NCBI GenBank assembly: GCA_964057225.1
Contig: OZ059897.1
Coordinates: 16,430,001 to 16,494,000 of the forward strand
DNA: 64,000 bases
From: Auanema rhodensis
Taxonomy: Eukaryota; Nematoda; Chromadorea; Rhabditida; Rhabditidae
Direction: 5' to 3'
Shown: positions 51,293 to 63,961 of the stretch, in pieces
How the letters are laid out: every line of letters begins with the position of its first letter
Numbering within the stretch: position 1 is the first letter of the stretch
The notes under the pieces: model-generated
What the model saw: only the letters and a program-made list of their open reading frames with translations
Told to the model about the DNA's origin: nothing
Databases searched by the model: none
Program-made: the position numbers and the translations under genes

Positions 51293-54200
51293 TTTAACAC
51301 TCTTATTATTCTATTCTTCCTTTCAAATAGTATAGATACATGTAAAGGACGCATTGAGCAACTGGTACTACTCCATATCCCTTTCGGGTTAACCAGAATT
51401 CTCCCCTCATCGCTAACTCTCCTTTCTTCATTCATTTGCTTGGCTATTCAGATATCCAGAGCTTGGAAACAAGATAGAACAACCTCAGATTCTCAGGACC
51501 GAGCATTCTCTCTTCTTGCTATCGCACTCACTTTCCCAGTTATATTCTGCTTTCATCTTCTATCCATTGCTCCATGTCTCTATAGCCATTTGAAATTCTC
51601 CTGGATGCTTCAGCTTTCATCTTTTTAGTTGTGTGCCCAGCTTCAGTTTCTCAATAATTTGTATTCTGAACTCGATTCAATCACTTTTCATTCCTACAAA
51701 TTGTTGGTCAGAACCTCAGTACTCTGCTGACATTCTGTTTTTCCCTTTCTATCTCTCAGTTTCAAGCTACTATTTCTTTTTCTTCCTCTTCTCATCTATA
51801 TATGGTCAGTCAAGCGGCAGGCAAACTTGGCTGATTTTCCGGGGCCGGCTATACACTTTCGATAAGCTGTCGCTTGAAGGGAGCAGATCAGCTGACAACT
51901 AGTAGACGATAGCAAGGATCAGAGTGATGAAAGTGACGATGAAAAAGACGAAAGCATGGACAGTGAGATGAAAAGTGTGTGATGACATGTATAGAACATT
52001 CAAGCATTATACATGACTAACGTTATTTTCAGTTTTCGATCTTTATTCCCTCGCTGTGCTCTATCCCCTGTCTATCGATCTGCTTCACACACATACAAAT
52101 TACTTGATTTATTAAAAAATCCTCTAATACAATAGAACTAATACGTACTTTTCTATTTTTCTATTTTGCAGTCATATATATAGTATACATATATATGTGT
52201 GTGTCTGCATGTAAATGTTTTTTCTTCTCAAAATATCTCCTCATCAGCGTAGCCAAGTTCAACAAATTTCGTTTTCTAATAAGATTTCAATTTGTCCTTG
52301 AATTTTTGAAGTAAATCCGCTGTTTCTCATCAAGTTTCTCACTTCAATCTTACAACTTGAACCTGCTCTTATTTTTTCTTAATCTAACTTTTTTGCTCAT
52401 TCACTGAATGAGCAGCAAATAACAACTATTTTTTCGGTTTATCTGTGCTATCCTTGTGTCTCATCTGCTTTATATATTCACCTACATTCTGTTGTTTGTG
52501 GTTTTAACCATTTTCTATCTGAGTATCATCTTACTGCTATAGCATCTTCTCATTACATAGCTTATTGGGTCAATCCTTCAATTGAGTAGCAAAGCTTATC
52601 GACGTGGACAACGCGACGACACCGACGATGTCGATTGTTTCTGAAAACGACGACATCCAAAACGCCAATATAGTCGTCTAGGCGATCAAGCTTCATCTAT
52701 TCACTAAGAGGAGCGCATGTATTGCTTAGCTGTGAATTGGCTATCATCGTTTTTCTTCCCGTACTTCTGGCGTCCACTGCAACTACGGCTTGTCGATGTG
52801 TGTCTCAACTCATCGTTTTTCTCGTCTTTAACATCCGATCTTCCGTTTCTTTCCTCCTAACAAGCTTCCTTTAGCTGAGCATTGCTCAACTGTCGTTGCT
52901 TTCTTTAGCCGAATAATGAATGACCATAAATAGTTTAGAAGTATTTCTGAAGTTGTTTCATTATAACTCATCTTGTCATCGTATATGCGGCATGCTTCAT
53001 GTTCTGTTTTACCACAATTCACGGGATTCTTATATCCTAACCAAATTATTTTTCATTCATACTTTTATCTCAAAGATCATTTCCTTTTTGGTATTTTGCT
53101 TTTATATAAAAAAAATAAAAAACAAAGCGTCGGGCTCTTTTTTTTTATTCTTATCATTACATTTGAAAAGCCCATGTTCGTATTCTCATACAATTGGGAA
53201 CATTGCAATTCCAGTCATTTGCCTCTTCTTTTTTTTCAATAAACTCTTCAGTTTCTATTTTTTTGCAACAAATATATTTATTTTTAATAGTAATTCTAGG
53301 TGGAATTTGTTAAATCCTGTTTTGTCTATACATTATTATTCACCTTTTGCAACAATTCCAATTCCATATAAAAGTTATAAAACTTCAATTCATATTCTTC
53401 TTCCTCAATTTCTTTTTCTGTGAATAAGCTAACTTTCATGAGACAAAACGAAGAAAAGGCTGAAGTTACTTTTGCGAAAAATGCTAAACCTTTGTGCAAG
53501 ATGAGCATTTTCCTTTTGCGTTTTCTTTCTGGTCAACATAATTCTCAGCTTTAGTTCTCGTTAGCATATTTTTGCTTAAAAATTGACCATGTTTCACTTT
53601 TGTTATAACATTTCATTCGTTTGATCTTTTACTCCAATTTTCTTTTCTGTAGAATGATGAAAGCCTGAATAACTTTATCTTCTTCATGAATGATTTTGTC
53701 ACAATTTTTCATTGTAATTTGTGAATTACATATAAGAACATTGATACCTTCATTGAATATAATATCCGGCTTTAAATTTTCCCATCCCCACATTTAATTT
53801 TCATTTAAACATAGTTAATGTTTAAAAAAAGCCTGAAAGTTCAGTAGAGAACAGGCGATGAAAAATAGAAAACGAAGAAGCAAAATGGAAAATTAGCATC
53901 GATTTTGAAATATTCCCCTTTTCTGCATAAACAAATCAAAAAACAGCTTTGTGTTATTGAAGGGTTCATCTGTATGTGTTCATATTTTTACCATTTATTT
54001 TCTTTTTCTCTCTTTCTATCTCATTCTTTTTCTCATTTGTTTAAAGCTTTGGAAGCAAATCATTTTGACTATTTCAAACATATTGACCTTTTTTCAAAAA
54101 GCTTCATTGGCTGTCAAAAACAATTGAATCGACATCAGTACTAGTCCAAGCAAATTAGTTTGCTCCGAGAGCTCAGTTGGCTCGTTCAGAATACGGAAAT

Positions 54201-54758
54201 CGCTCAGAAAAACTGAGTAGAAATCTCATTGAGCTTTCATCCCAATTTGTTCATTTTCGCTTTATAATTCTATGAAATCACTATCGCAGTCAAAAACTTT
54301 GGGAAGCCGTCTTTGCATTTTCTCATCTTATTCTCAAATTGAACAGTTTAGTTTACTTGAAGTTGTTGAATTCTTCAGCATAAATGCTAATCATTCTCTC
54401 CACAAACTCTGATTAAGGATCTAATAGGTCCGGAGGCAATTATATGGCTTTAACTACCGTACATTAACATATTTCAGCAAATTCATGATGAGAACAGTTA
54501 AAGTAGACATAAAATTGTTCTGAAACTAAATTAATTCTTTTGAAAAAAAAACGTTTGATAGAAAACAAAAAATCAGAAGGTAAAGCTAATGTATGGATAG
54601 TTAGTGATTTTCAAAAAAAAATAAGAAACGAAGAGAGAATGCGAAACATAGCAAAGATTGAGAAGTAGTCAAACGGAGGTTGACGGAACAGAGAGATTAA
54701 GGAGATTTGTTCAAGCAAAAATCAAGATATTATTATAACTAAATAGGCAACTATACAT

Positions 54759-54804
<46 letters not shown>

Positions 54805-55024
54805 AGATAGAAACTTCTAGAAACTTTTTAACATTTGAAATAAGAACATGCCATATAGTATACGTATATACATATGTAGACATACTACATTCATAATATG
54901 CTTATATTAGTCTTTAATCCTTATAATTTTAAAGATATAATATATTATATAAGTATTAATATTTAAATTAATATAACATGAATATTAATATGCATACCTT
55001 TCTTCTTCTTCTTCTTCTTCTTCT

Positions 55025-55088
<64 letters not shown>

Positions 55089-56257
55089 ATTTATAATATA
55101 TATTATATATTTGCTCTTCTTGTGAAGTCAGATATACTATGACGGTTAACTTTCAAATATTTTCTTATTTTTGAAGAAAAAAACTATTTGATTTTATATT
55201 TTAATAATAATATATGTATATAAATGAATTGAAGAATTTTCTTATAGCTCATTATAAATCTTAATTACTCTTATATGAATAATTTTTGAACTGCTTCTAT
55301 ATAATATTAACTATACTAATTATATGAAGTTTTTGATGAAGTTAAGCAGATATAGTAAATTAAGCTTTTCATTTGATTATTAAAATATTCTTTGAACCCA
55401 CAAATATATAAATATTTCTTCTCTAAAAGCAATGGTACATAATGAAAGTATTTATTAAATCTACATCCGTTGGTCATTCATTTCCTCTCTTCGTTTATTT
55501 ATCCAAAATATCCTCAATTCAGTATTTTTTTCGTATTACACATGTATCTATTTACTATATGATATATAGCTGACCATCTTAATATATTATGTGTATATAC
55601 ATATAAAGAAAAATGGTTTACTATACATATATCATATAGTAAATATAATATATAAACTATGTATACGGTATAGAAAAATAGAAATGATTTCTTAAGTACC
55701 ATTTATATATCCTAAATTTATTTTAATCAGATAGTTAATGAGATCGTGAGACATATACAAATCTATGAAGACAGCAAGTTTGCTTGTCCTTTTTCAATTC
55801 AATTTCACTAATAACTCTACCTCTTATGACACTCCTTTATATAACATACTTTCTCTTATATGTCGTTCAGGCAACTTTCTGTTATTCCTTTATGGCATTT
55901 AAATTGGAGATTCTAAGTACAAGCTTACATATCCCATCATTCTTTTTTCATTCTAGCCTCCTCCTCTTCGCTTACATTCTTTAATTTTTCTTTTTTCTTC
56001 TTACAATCTTCACATATCACAGCCTTTGAAGACTAGAAAATTAAAAATTTCTTTCAAAACCATATTGAGATTCAATTTCGGAATACGTTTCTGGGAATTA
56101 CTTCAAGACTTCCTCTACCCCTCCTTCTTGTTAGATCAATACCTATTTCGTAGTCATCCGAACGAATTTTTTCCATTAAATATCAAAACTTCTTCAAGTG
56201 ATTCCTCGGAAGTTTCAAGTGAGCAAGCTACTTTACTGAACAAGAAATTCTTTGCAA

Positions 56258-56297
<40 letters not shown>

Positions 56298-57941
56298 ATC
56301 TACCTCAGCATATATCTTTAAAGTTTTAATAAACATTGTATTTTATATTTTATTTATTAAATTTTGAATTACTAAAAATTCCTACTTTTAAGCTTATTCT
56401 GCTTTGCCAACATCATTCGACATGTACTCTCATTTTCAGATTCTTCAATATAAAATGCTAATATAACTTATAAACTTTCATCATTATTTTTTTCGAACAA
56501 GCAAAGTATCAATGCTCATATTATTCTTTTTTTTTTGTTCTTTTTCTACTCTAATATGTCGAATATATTAGAATATCTCCAACTTGATAAAAAATTCTAT
56601 TCAAATTACCTTCGAAACAATTTAATATCTCCGATTAAGCTTTAAAATATTAAAAAAAGTGATGAGGACAACATTCAAAGTGGATGATTCTTTTGATACA
56701 TGCCAAGTCACGTCACAATACTTGTGCTGTCTTCACATGACAACATCTCTATATAATATGTATATGTATGTATATTATGTTGTCGTCTCAATTGTCAAAA
56801 GTAGAGAAACAATTCTATTCTCATTCCCCTTTTTTCTGTTCTTTTACATTGAAAGGAGAAGGGGAGTTTTTGAAAGTTTTGGTATTTCCTTCTGTTTTCA
56901 ATATTTTGGATTTGAAACGTGTCGTGATCAGAAAACAAAACTTGGATTAACGTGCTATTCTTCAGACTTATTCAGAATTTTTTTCCTAATTTTTTTTTCA
57001 TCATCAATATAAAATTGTAAAATTTCATAAAATCTCAAAACAAACAAAGAAAAGTTCATTTATATTTTAACTAAACATAAACTTTGTGAGAAAGAAATAT
57101 TTAATGTTTGAGCAATTTCTACTTAAGAAAATATTTCTTTGATAAACTCTTTTTATACTTTGATTGTTTCATTATAAAATTTTAAGAAGATGATTTTCTC
57201 ATAAATGAAGAAAACAAATATTTCTTTTGAAAGATTGAAGGAACAAGCATACTTTATATTCATAAATAGTATATATATCATTGATTGCCTTCTTCTAAAG
57301 AATGTTCAGTCCATTTTTTTCTTCCAATTCTTCATTCATTTTAGTATTCTGTGTCATTTTTATTATGTTTTTTGTTTTTTTTTTCTTTTTTTTTTGTTTC
57401 AAAGAATTTTCTATTTTACATTTATAGCTTTAAAATTCACACGAAAACACATGAGTTCCGTATTGCAATCCCACAAATTTTTGCACTTTTCACGAAGCAG
57501 AGGCTGATGAGGTCAAGGTCCTTTAGAAGTTATATTCTACCCCCTCAATCGCATGATAAGTTCATGCTTGAAGCTTTTATTTCACTTTTGATAGAAATAG
57601 CCTAGTTTTCCAGCCCGATCTTTCGCTAAAGCAGTATCATATAGTTAACTGAACAATTTCCTAAGTGTTCATAGATATGTATATAAAAATGTTTCTATAT
57701 GTATATATACTTATATATCTTCCATTCTTTTACATATGTATGTACTTAGTTCTTTCAATTCATTTATCATACATACATTCTAAACGACATAACTAATCTA
57801 TCTTTCTACTTCAATTATGACTTAACAATGTGCTTCAGCTCATTGCTCAATTCTTTGGAATAGAAATCTTTTTTAAGATTATAAAACATTTAAATCGTAT
57901 GATATATACACTTCGTTTAGTTAGCTAGTTAGCTAGTTATA

Positions 57942-57998
<57 letters not shown>

Positions 57999-59245
57999 CT
58001 AGCTAACTAAAATATTAGGTATACAATCTAAAGCTAATACTAGCCATATTCAGAATTCAGCATAGATTCTCCTTGACAATCTCAAATTACAATCTGCTTA
58101 TGTTCCAAAGCCAATTATTCGGCTCGTGTACCTGAAATGATAGTAAACGCGAGAAATTTGCATTTTTTTTGCTCAGTACACTAACTAGTTAATATGAATT
58201 CTTATTATATTTTACTACTAACTATTCATTCATACATAGAAATATATTTTTTATTCACGTATATCTTTATTATTACAACAAATATTATATATTTTAAGAT
58301 AAACTATATCTCTTTTCATTCATGATCAAATTTCATTGTTTTTTATTTCAGATGACAATCGAACAACCCGCTGTTCCCACTCCTGACGCTACTCTATTAA
58401 CTGATTCTAACGCTAATGACATGGCTAATCTTTTATCAAGCTCTGAAGACACATTGGACTCATTAGATATGATTGAAAGACATTTCGAGCCTGCATTCGA
58501 TCAACTAGGAAGCAGCCGTCTTCAGAATATCCTTGAGATGGATCTTCCGCGTCCCAAGGCTTTGATGTCACATCACGGTTATGAAGTCGGCCAAGGAGCT
58601 GTTGCTGGTATATTCCATATAATATAATGTTTTACAGTAATTTTTTGCAGGTGGTGCTGTTGCTGTTGTAGTCGTTGTGTGTGTTGGTTTTCTTCTAGTT
58701 CTCCTTGTTCTGGGTGTTTTAAAAATGAGAGATACTCCAGTTCCTCGTCGACGAAAGGGCAAACGACAGGTAAATTTTTAAAAAATGGATAAGCTTTATT
58801 AAATATATATGAGTATTTTGCATTCATAATATATTATTTTTAAGATTGTACCAGATGATGGCTTGCACTGGGATGATAGCGGAATGAATATTACTGTTAA
58901 TCCATTGGATGACATCGAAAAGCATAAAATGGAAGATGATGATGAAGAATACAGTGAAGAAGATGTAAGCTCTGATGGTGAAAGGTAAGAGAGATTCAGA
59001 TGATTAACTAATTCTTAATTCTCGTTCTTTATCCAAACTCGTACTTATTCATTTGCTTTCAGTGAATGCTCATTCAGAGAAGAAGAAGTCTCAGACGAAG
59101 AAGAATGTTCTGAGGTTAGTGCTTCTGAACTATGTTTAAAAATCTAAATTTGCAGGTTTTGCCACATCTTGAGGGACCTCGCTCTGGTCTCGAATGGGAT
59201 GATGAAGCAGCTCTTGCTCCGAATTCCAGATCTTATCGTGTTTAG
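43001..59245 (+). CDS. casy-1: calsyntenin/alcadein, type I membrane protein, 974 aa
   Basis: Twenty-six plus-strand exons: 43001-43073, 43441-43545, 45722-45822, 46340-46428, 46880-46965, 47012-47139, 47758-47918, 47981-48160, 48218-48289, 48392-48453, 48501-48608, 49066-49187, 49236-49322, 49367-49426, 49473-49569, 49618-49790, 49837-49926, 49979-50141, 50202-50350, 50405-50461, 50697-50801, 58352-58607, 58651-58769, 58845-58984, 59063-59114, 59156-59245 (975 codons). Signal peptide MRIAVVLFLVFCHQLAQA. Two cadherin repeats span about 25-260, with the linker IKDTNNHVPEF near 130-140. A laminin-G-like domain lies at about 375-575. The transmembrane segment is about 844-865, followed by basic RRRKGKR. 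The tail has the kinesin-light-chain motif LHWDDS (888-893) with NPLDD, an acidic stretch, and a second LEWDD near the end. These are calsyntenin hallmarks. The family acts in synaptic adhesion, cargo transport and associative learning. Intron 21 is 7.5 kb. Confidence 0.97.
43546..45721 (+). other. casy-1 intron 2, 2.2 kb
   Basis: AT-rich. At about 44500-44620 a GC-richer patch contains alternating GACGAC/GTCGTC and an open plus-strand frame with no matching splice sites. A run of ten G lies near 44714. No alternative exon can be defended. Confidence 0.5.
51235..51291. repeat. (CT)n microsatellite
   Basis: CT run with two TTT interruptions, at the edge of the GC-richer zone in casy-1 intron 21. 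Confidence 0.9.
54998..55086. repeat. compound (CTT)n(CT)n microsatellite
   Basis: About ten CTT units pass directly into about 55 bases of CT, within casy-1 intron 21. Confidence 0.9.
56261..56295. repeat. (CT)n microsatellite
   Basis: CT run of about 35 bases in casy-1 intron 21. Confidence 0.9.
57916..58011. repeat. inverted repeat with 15-bp arms around an AT core
   Basis: TTTAGTTAGCTAGTT at 57916-57930 is the exact reverse complement of 57997-58011. The interior is a TAGCTAGTTA extension plus about 55 bases of alternating AT, also self-complementary, so the whole 96 bases can form one hairpin. It sits about 340 bases upstream of casy-1 exon 22. Confidence 0.85.
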
Positions 59246-59887
59246 ATCATCCATTATATTATTTGTAAGAATCTGTATTTGGATTTCTACTATCTCTATT
59301 GACATACCGAACATTCCTCGTCGAACATTACATTTTCCATTCCATTCTCAACTGTTTTTTTATTATTTTTTTCAGTAAAAATCAATTGGAAATGTAAACT
59401 TCTTTACTCTTCTTTTCGTCTATTTCTTTTATTATTTTTACATAATATTCTTTATGATTTAAAAATAATGTTCTCTTAAGTGATCTCATTTCACATGTAA
59501 ATTTGAAATATTTGAAAATCTTGTCAAAATATTTAAGACAATCCTTTAACAACTAACAACATCCTCTACGAAAAAAAAAGATTCTTTTTATAAATTTTTC
59601 TATCCTATTTAGATTCTATATAACTTTTATAAATATATATGTATACTATATCCGATGTACTTTTTATTATATTAGCAAATGTTTTTTCCTACCGTTTTCA
59701 ACAGAAACAGAGTTCTGTCAGACTCAAACATGATGATATCTTCGGAATGGAATGTTTATGATAGAATTACCGTTAATTTCTCTATAATCAGATCAGAAAT
59801 TTCCAAAAAACAACATTTTCACACAAATTTTTCACACCAAAAAAAGTTTAATGAAAATACTTTGTAATTTTTTTCTTTCGTTACTAC

Positions 59888-59893
59888 AATAAA
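59888..59893 (+). terminator. candidate polyadenylation signal AATAAA for casy-1
   Basis: First canonical AATAAA downstream of the casy-1 stop, giving a 3' UTR of roughly 650 bases. Variant signals closer to the stop cannot be excluded. Confidence 0.5.
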
Positions 59894-60127
59894 CAATTCT
59901 GTTAATTTATTATTTAATTTATATATATATATATATATATTATTTATTAATTTATTAAAAAGAATAACTGATAATAATAAGTATATTATATTTAAAAATA
60001 TTACTGAAGTTTATAAATAAATTATATCATATAGTTATCATAAGATATACATTTATATATGTATTTATCTATGACTAAATGTAAATAAAATTAAAAGAAA
60101 TATTATTTAATTAAAATTATATTAATC
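59894..60127. other. spacer between convergent casy-1 and TTC38 3' ends
   Basis: About 230 bases of AT-rich sequence with a TA run at 59922-59941. Nothing else was seen. Confidence 0.6.
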
Positions 60128-60133
60128 TTTATT
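60128..60133 (-). terminator. polyadenylation signal AATAAA for the TTC38 homologue
   Basis: Reads AATAAA on the minus strand, 20 bases past the stop codon, implying a very short 3' UTR. Confidence 0.75.
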
Positions 60134-60152
60134 AATATTCACAAAAATATTT

Positions 60153-62696
60153 TTAAATTCCATGTCTTTCTCTGAACTTTTTCTCAAGTTGTTCTCCTAC
60201 AACACAACGTCCAGTGCGAAGTTTTTGTCTTTCTTGCAGAAGAGTTCTAAAGTAAAAAATTAAAAAAAAATTTTTTTTGAAATGTTCTTACGGTGTTAAT
60301 TTCCATAATTTTTCTGAGTCTGATAAAATACATGATTCAATAAGAATCTGATTGAATAAATCTCTCTGTAACACATAAATATTTGAAATTTGATAAGTAT
60401 TGATATACCTGAGCATGACTTCCTCCTACATGATAGATATTCTCACGTACAGGGAACAGCTTTTTAATTGCATTATCATACTCTTCATTACAGTAATCAA
60501 CCATTCCTTCATAAAGTGATAAACCAACTTTTTCATAAAGCTCTGTTGTTGTGTTACATCGACTTCTAGAATTTTGTAATTACATACTAAAGAAAAACGA
60601 AAAATATTTTTTTTTCAAAAGTGGTAAATATGCGAATTGAATAATAGTAGAGAAATAAAGAGATTTTGAATGTATTTAGTATTTTGGGGCAATTACAAGT
60701 CTTCACAATGATGCACAAGTTTTCTATTTTAAAATTTTTAATTTCAAAAATAGAAAACAACTTCTTTCTGTCGTTCACACACTTTATGACAACGTGAATT
60801 GACAACACTTAAGTAATGTATGAAACATACTTGGTGAAGGTGATCATAGAATCATGCATCTTTTTTTCTGTTTGTAAATCGTTTTGACGAATAAATAATA
60901 TTCCTAAATGGGCATCATTGAAAGGAGTTATATGATCAGATACATGTGATGTCATTACAGGTAGTTTAGACCATCTAAAATTATTATATAATGAATAACG
61001 AATATATATAATTAACATACCTGTCTTCAACATCAATACCTAATACTTCTAAACGTATCAGAAGTGAAACTGCATCATCGACGTCAAGAATAGAACCTCT
61101 TGCTGAAGCACGTTGTGATACTTCCCTAAAATAAAAATTACTGTTATATGTCTATGAGATTCGTTTGACATACAAATCAAAAATCTTTAAAGCGTTTTCA
61201 ATATTTCCACACTCAATACTAAACAATGCTTTATGCCAATAGTTATGTGTTGCTATTAACCATCCTGGCTTGAATATATAATTTTCTTCAAGTATAATAG
61301 AATATAACAAAAACTTACCACCCAGTCTGATGACGTATCATCAAGAAATTGTAAGCCCTCTTCGTACCGTCCATTCATTTCCATCACATGTGCTCGAGCA
61401 TGAGTAGCCCAACAATCATATCTATTCAGACTTAATGCCTAAACTTGTTCGTACAATTTGACAATAAAACTTTTTTTATTCAAACATACAACTAAAGCCT
61501 CTTCTTCAGCTTCTTTATAGTCTCCACATTCTTCATAACCGAATGAAAGCATTCCATGAAGATAACTATAGCATGGTTCTGTTTTTTTCCATTTTGGCAT
61601 GACATTCTTCATAGAATCACGAAGATTTTTAGCATCTCCCATAAAGAAATAAGCTTCATGTACAAACTGAAAATTTAAAAAAAAATTTGCTTTGTTCGAG
61701 AATGTTCGACTTGACCATTAATCAGAAACATACTTTTAGTGCTAAAAGATCAGTAGGATGTTCCAACAAAATTTCTTCCCAAATCTCTGCAGCAGCAGTG
61801 AAATTTCTAAAAATTAAAAAAATTCAAAATGTTAGAGTAGTCTGGGATAAACTATCAGGATATTAAAATAGTATTCAATTAATTTTAAATGATTCATTAC
61901 TAAAAAATTTAAAAGGTTAAATGAATCATAACAAATTACCCATCCACCCATTGCCTCAAAGCTCTGAAATGATGTTTCTCCCATTCTGTTCCAAATTTGT
62001 TACAATCAATCTGAAAATTTTGTTTGTATTCGAAATCGTTTTTTTTAATGGGTTCCAAGTTTGTTGACTGAACCCCAAAAAAGTCTAATAAGTGAGTCAT
62101 ACTTCCAATTCTTTCATGTGTTCTCGAAGAATGGCATTTACACGAGCTGATGTTCCAGTTCCCATAGTTTCCAATCCATATTTGAAAATTCTAGCCATAA
62201 CTAAATAGTTTAACAATTCTCATTAGAAAATTTGTTTTTACAAATTATTTTTTTATTTATTTCAGTGTAAAGTACAATTAAAATTTCCTGAAATTCATTA
62301 AACAACAGTTTTTTCATAATTTATAATTTCCCGGTTTTAAACATTAAAAATTAAATAATTTCAAAAATATTCTAGACATACTTGATGTTGGATCAGCCTG
62401 CATAAGGTTTGTCATTGTATTAATTAAGCCACCAAGTTTATCACAATCAGTCCATGATACAACTTGACGCAGCAATCCATCGTATTGACGACAACTTTCA
62501 TCGGAAGGAGTTGAAAAGTGCATTCCTTCTTCTTTCCATGCCTGAAATAGTCGAAATTCTTCGTATAATCCATAATGATTCACAATTTATGAGAAGCCCA
62601 AATTTAAGTTTTTGAGTAATTAACTTTAAACAAAAGAATAATTAATTTCTATATCACCTGGATATTTCTCAGATTTTCTGCACACCATGTAGCCAT
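60153..62696 (-). CDS. TTC38: tetratricopeptide repeat protein 38 homologue, 467 aa
   Basis: Thirteen minus-strand exons: 62658-62696, 62382-62541, 62103-62200, 61940-62010, 61734-61806, 61493-61666, 61319-61438, 61174-61268, 61021-61125, 60831-60974, 60409-60565, 60292-60365, 60153-60246. They sum to 468 codons; human TTC38 is 469 residues. Conserved segments appear in family order: AWKEEGMHFSTPSDES near the N-terminus, ADPTS..MARI..GLETMGTG, EIWEEILLEHPTDLLALK, YSYLHGMLSFG, ATHARAHVMEMNGRYEEGL, LIATHNYWHKAL, ILDVDDAVSLLIRLE, HITPFNDAHLGILF and HVGGSHAQRDLFNQIL. The fold is helical TPR-like and cytosolic; its biochemical role is not established. The ATG lies four bases after a TTTTTTTTAG acceptor, a likely splice-leader site. 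The exon at 61493 uses a less usual donor, GTTGTA. The gene is convergent with casy-1 and divergent from the gene at 63.9 kb. Confidence 0.95.
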
Positions 62697-63884
62697 TTTT
62701 CTAAAAAAAATATTTGCACCTTATAATAATTGTTAATACAAGAAAATGAGAGAAACACTAAACAAGAGAAATTTTCTGAAATGATTTGAAAATGAATAGG
62801 AAAAAAGTTGTTTAATGTAGGTAGTTCAATACGTTCCACTTAATCTTTTAAATTGATAGTTTAGCTTTTATTTTACTATATTTCTTCTAAATTTATATTC
62901 AATTTCATAAAAATTTGATTTCTTAATGCTATTGTTCTCTCACTCCCCCCCCCCTCTTATTCGTTCATGTTCATTGAATTTTTTTTTCCTTTCAATTTTT
63001 TTTTGAAATTCAGGTCATGTTGCCTCTCTCATTTCATCATCAATGACAGCCTAGAATTTCCGGGATTGGCTCCTCTTTGTCTGATCCGATTTTTTTGTGA
63101 AAGTGTTCAAGACAATAATTAGAAAATACCAAAACGAACGTGATCATGTTCTTAAGAAAAAAAATTCTATCTCCTCTCGTAGAACTTCTCTATACTATAC
63201 TCTTTCTTTCTCACTTTCTTTCTCTTTCTCTCAACCTCTCTCTCTATCAATCTCTTTCTCTCTTTCCTTTTCTTCCATCCGAATTTACGCAAGCATCTAC
63301 ACATATACTACATTTCCATCTCTTTTCCTTTTTTTCTGTGCATGTTTCATGTCGTACCTTATTTCTCTCTTCCAAGGAAATTGTTTAATTCCGATAAAAT
63401 ATCAGTTAGAGTAGAGTAGCTTTGTCTGAAGTTTGACGAGAATAGTGTTTTACACTATAAAAGAAAAAAAAGAAACTAAGCGAAAGAAAAAGAGAAAAAA
63501 GGTAATTGAAATAGTTCGCAAGCATAAGAGAATTATAATGAGGGAGAGTGAAACAGAGATAGATTGAGAGAGAGAACTGATAGGAGAGAGAGGAGGACGG
63601 CAGAGAAAGAAAGAGAGAAGAGGGCTAGTTTGTGCTTTATGGCGTGAAAGATGGGCGGAGTTTGTTCGTCTACGGCTACTTCTGAATCATTTTTCTTAGC
63701 TGCAAGGTCCATACCGAAAACAGTCTGAACATAAACATATCTCTCTGGAATTATTTTGTGTTCCTTATATATTGTCTCAATCTCTCAGAAATACAACTTT
63801 TTCAAAGTTTTTTTTCTACATACATCTTATAACATTCATCCTCTATATCTTTATTCCTAGACGAGTAAATTAAAATACAAGACT
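62697..63884. other. divergent intergenic/promoter region
   Basis: Lies between the 5' ends of the TTC38 homologue (minus) and the plus-strand gene at 63885. It contains a C10 run near 62945, T/C-rich tracts at 63200-63350, a GA-rich tract at 63540-63630 and a GGGCGGAG box at 63653. Open frames here are simple-sequence artefacts. Confidence 0.55.
63653..63660 (+). promoter_or_regulatory. GC box GGGCGGAG
   Basis: A GC-rich SP1/KLF-type motif in AT-rich surroundings, about 230 bases upstream of the next ATG. The same octamer occurs at 14878-14885 in the peptidase promoter. Confidence 0.35.
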
Positions 63885-63961
63885 ATGGCTAAGACAGTAA
63901 AATGGAACCAATTTCTCAGCATATATATTTTATTTTTTTTAGTTCTTGTTAGCTATGTTAG
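63885..63961 (+). CDS. first exon of a secreted or membrane protein, truncated by the window end
   Basis: ATG at 63885 opens MAKTVKWNQFLSIYILFF, continuing LVLVSYV, then a consensus donor (AG|GTAAGTATG) after two bases of the next codon. A short basic start followed by a long hydrophobic core is a signal peptide or signal anchor. A good acceptor (TTTATTCCTAG) ends at 63860, 24 bases upstream, and suits splice-leader addition. The rest of the gene lies beyond position 64000, so identity cannot be given. Confidence 0.65.

Larger units (their letters stand above)
50802..58351 (+). other. casy-1 intron 21, 7.5 kb, possible internal promoter for a short isoform
   Basis: Separates the cadherin/LG ectodomain from the membrane-proximal exon. 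It holds CT microsatellites, a long AT inverted repeat, and a GC-richer zone at 51340-51960 and 52400-52900. C. elegans casy-1 is known to have short isoforms that lack most of the ectodomain. The downstream exon begins with an in-frame ATG directly after its acceptor (TTTATTTCAG|ATG), so a short product could begin there. No alternative first exon was confirmed. Confidence 0.5.

Noticed and set aside
52920-53423. 167-codon plus-strand frame in casy-1 intron 21
   Set aside because: T-rich intronic sequence; Phe/Ile/Tyr-rich translation without motif, and no donor in phase with exon 22.
58322-58351. ATG upstream of the casy-1 exon 22 acceptor, reading MIKFHCFLFQ into the exon
   Set aside because: The frame runs through an obvious polypyrimidine tract and AG acceptor, so it is intron sequence.
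62344-62583. Reading the second TTC38 exon as a free-standing ORF
   Set aside because: It is one of 13 exons; the extra N-terminal and C-terminal residues are intron.
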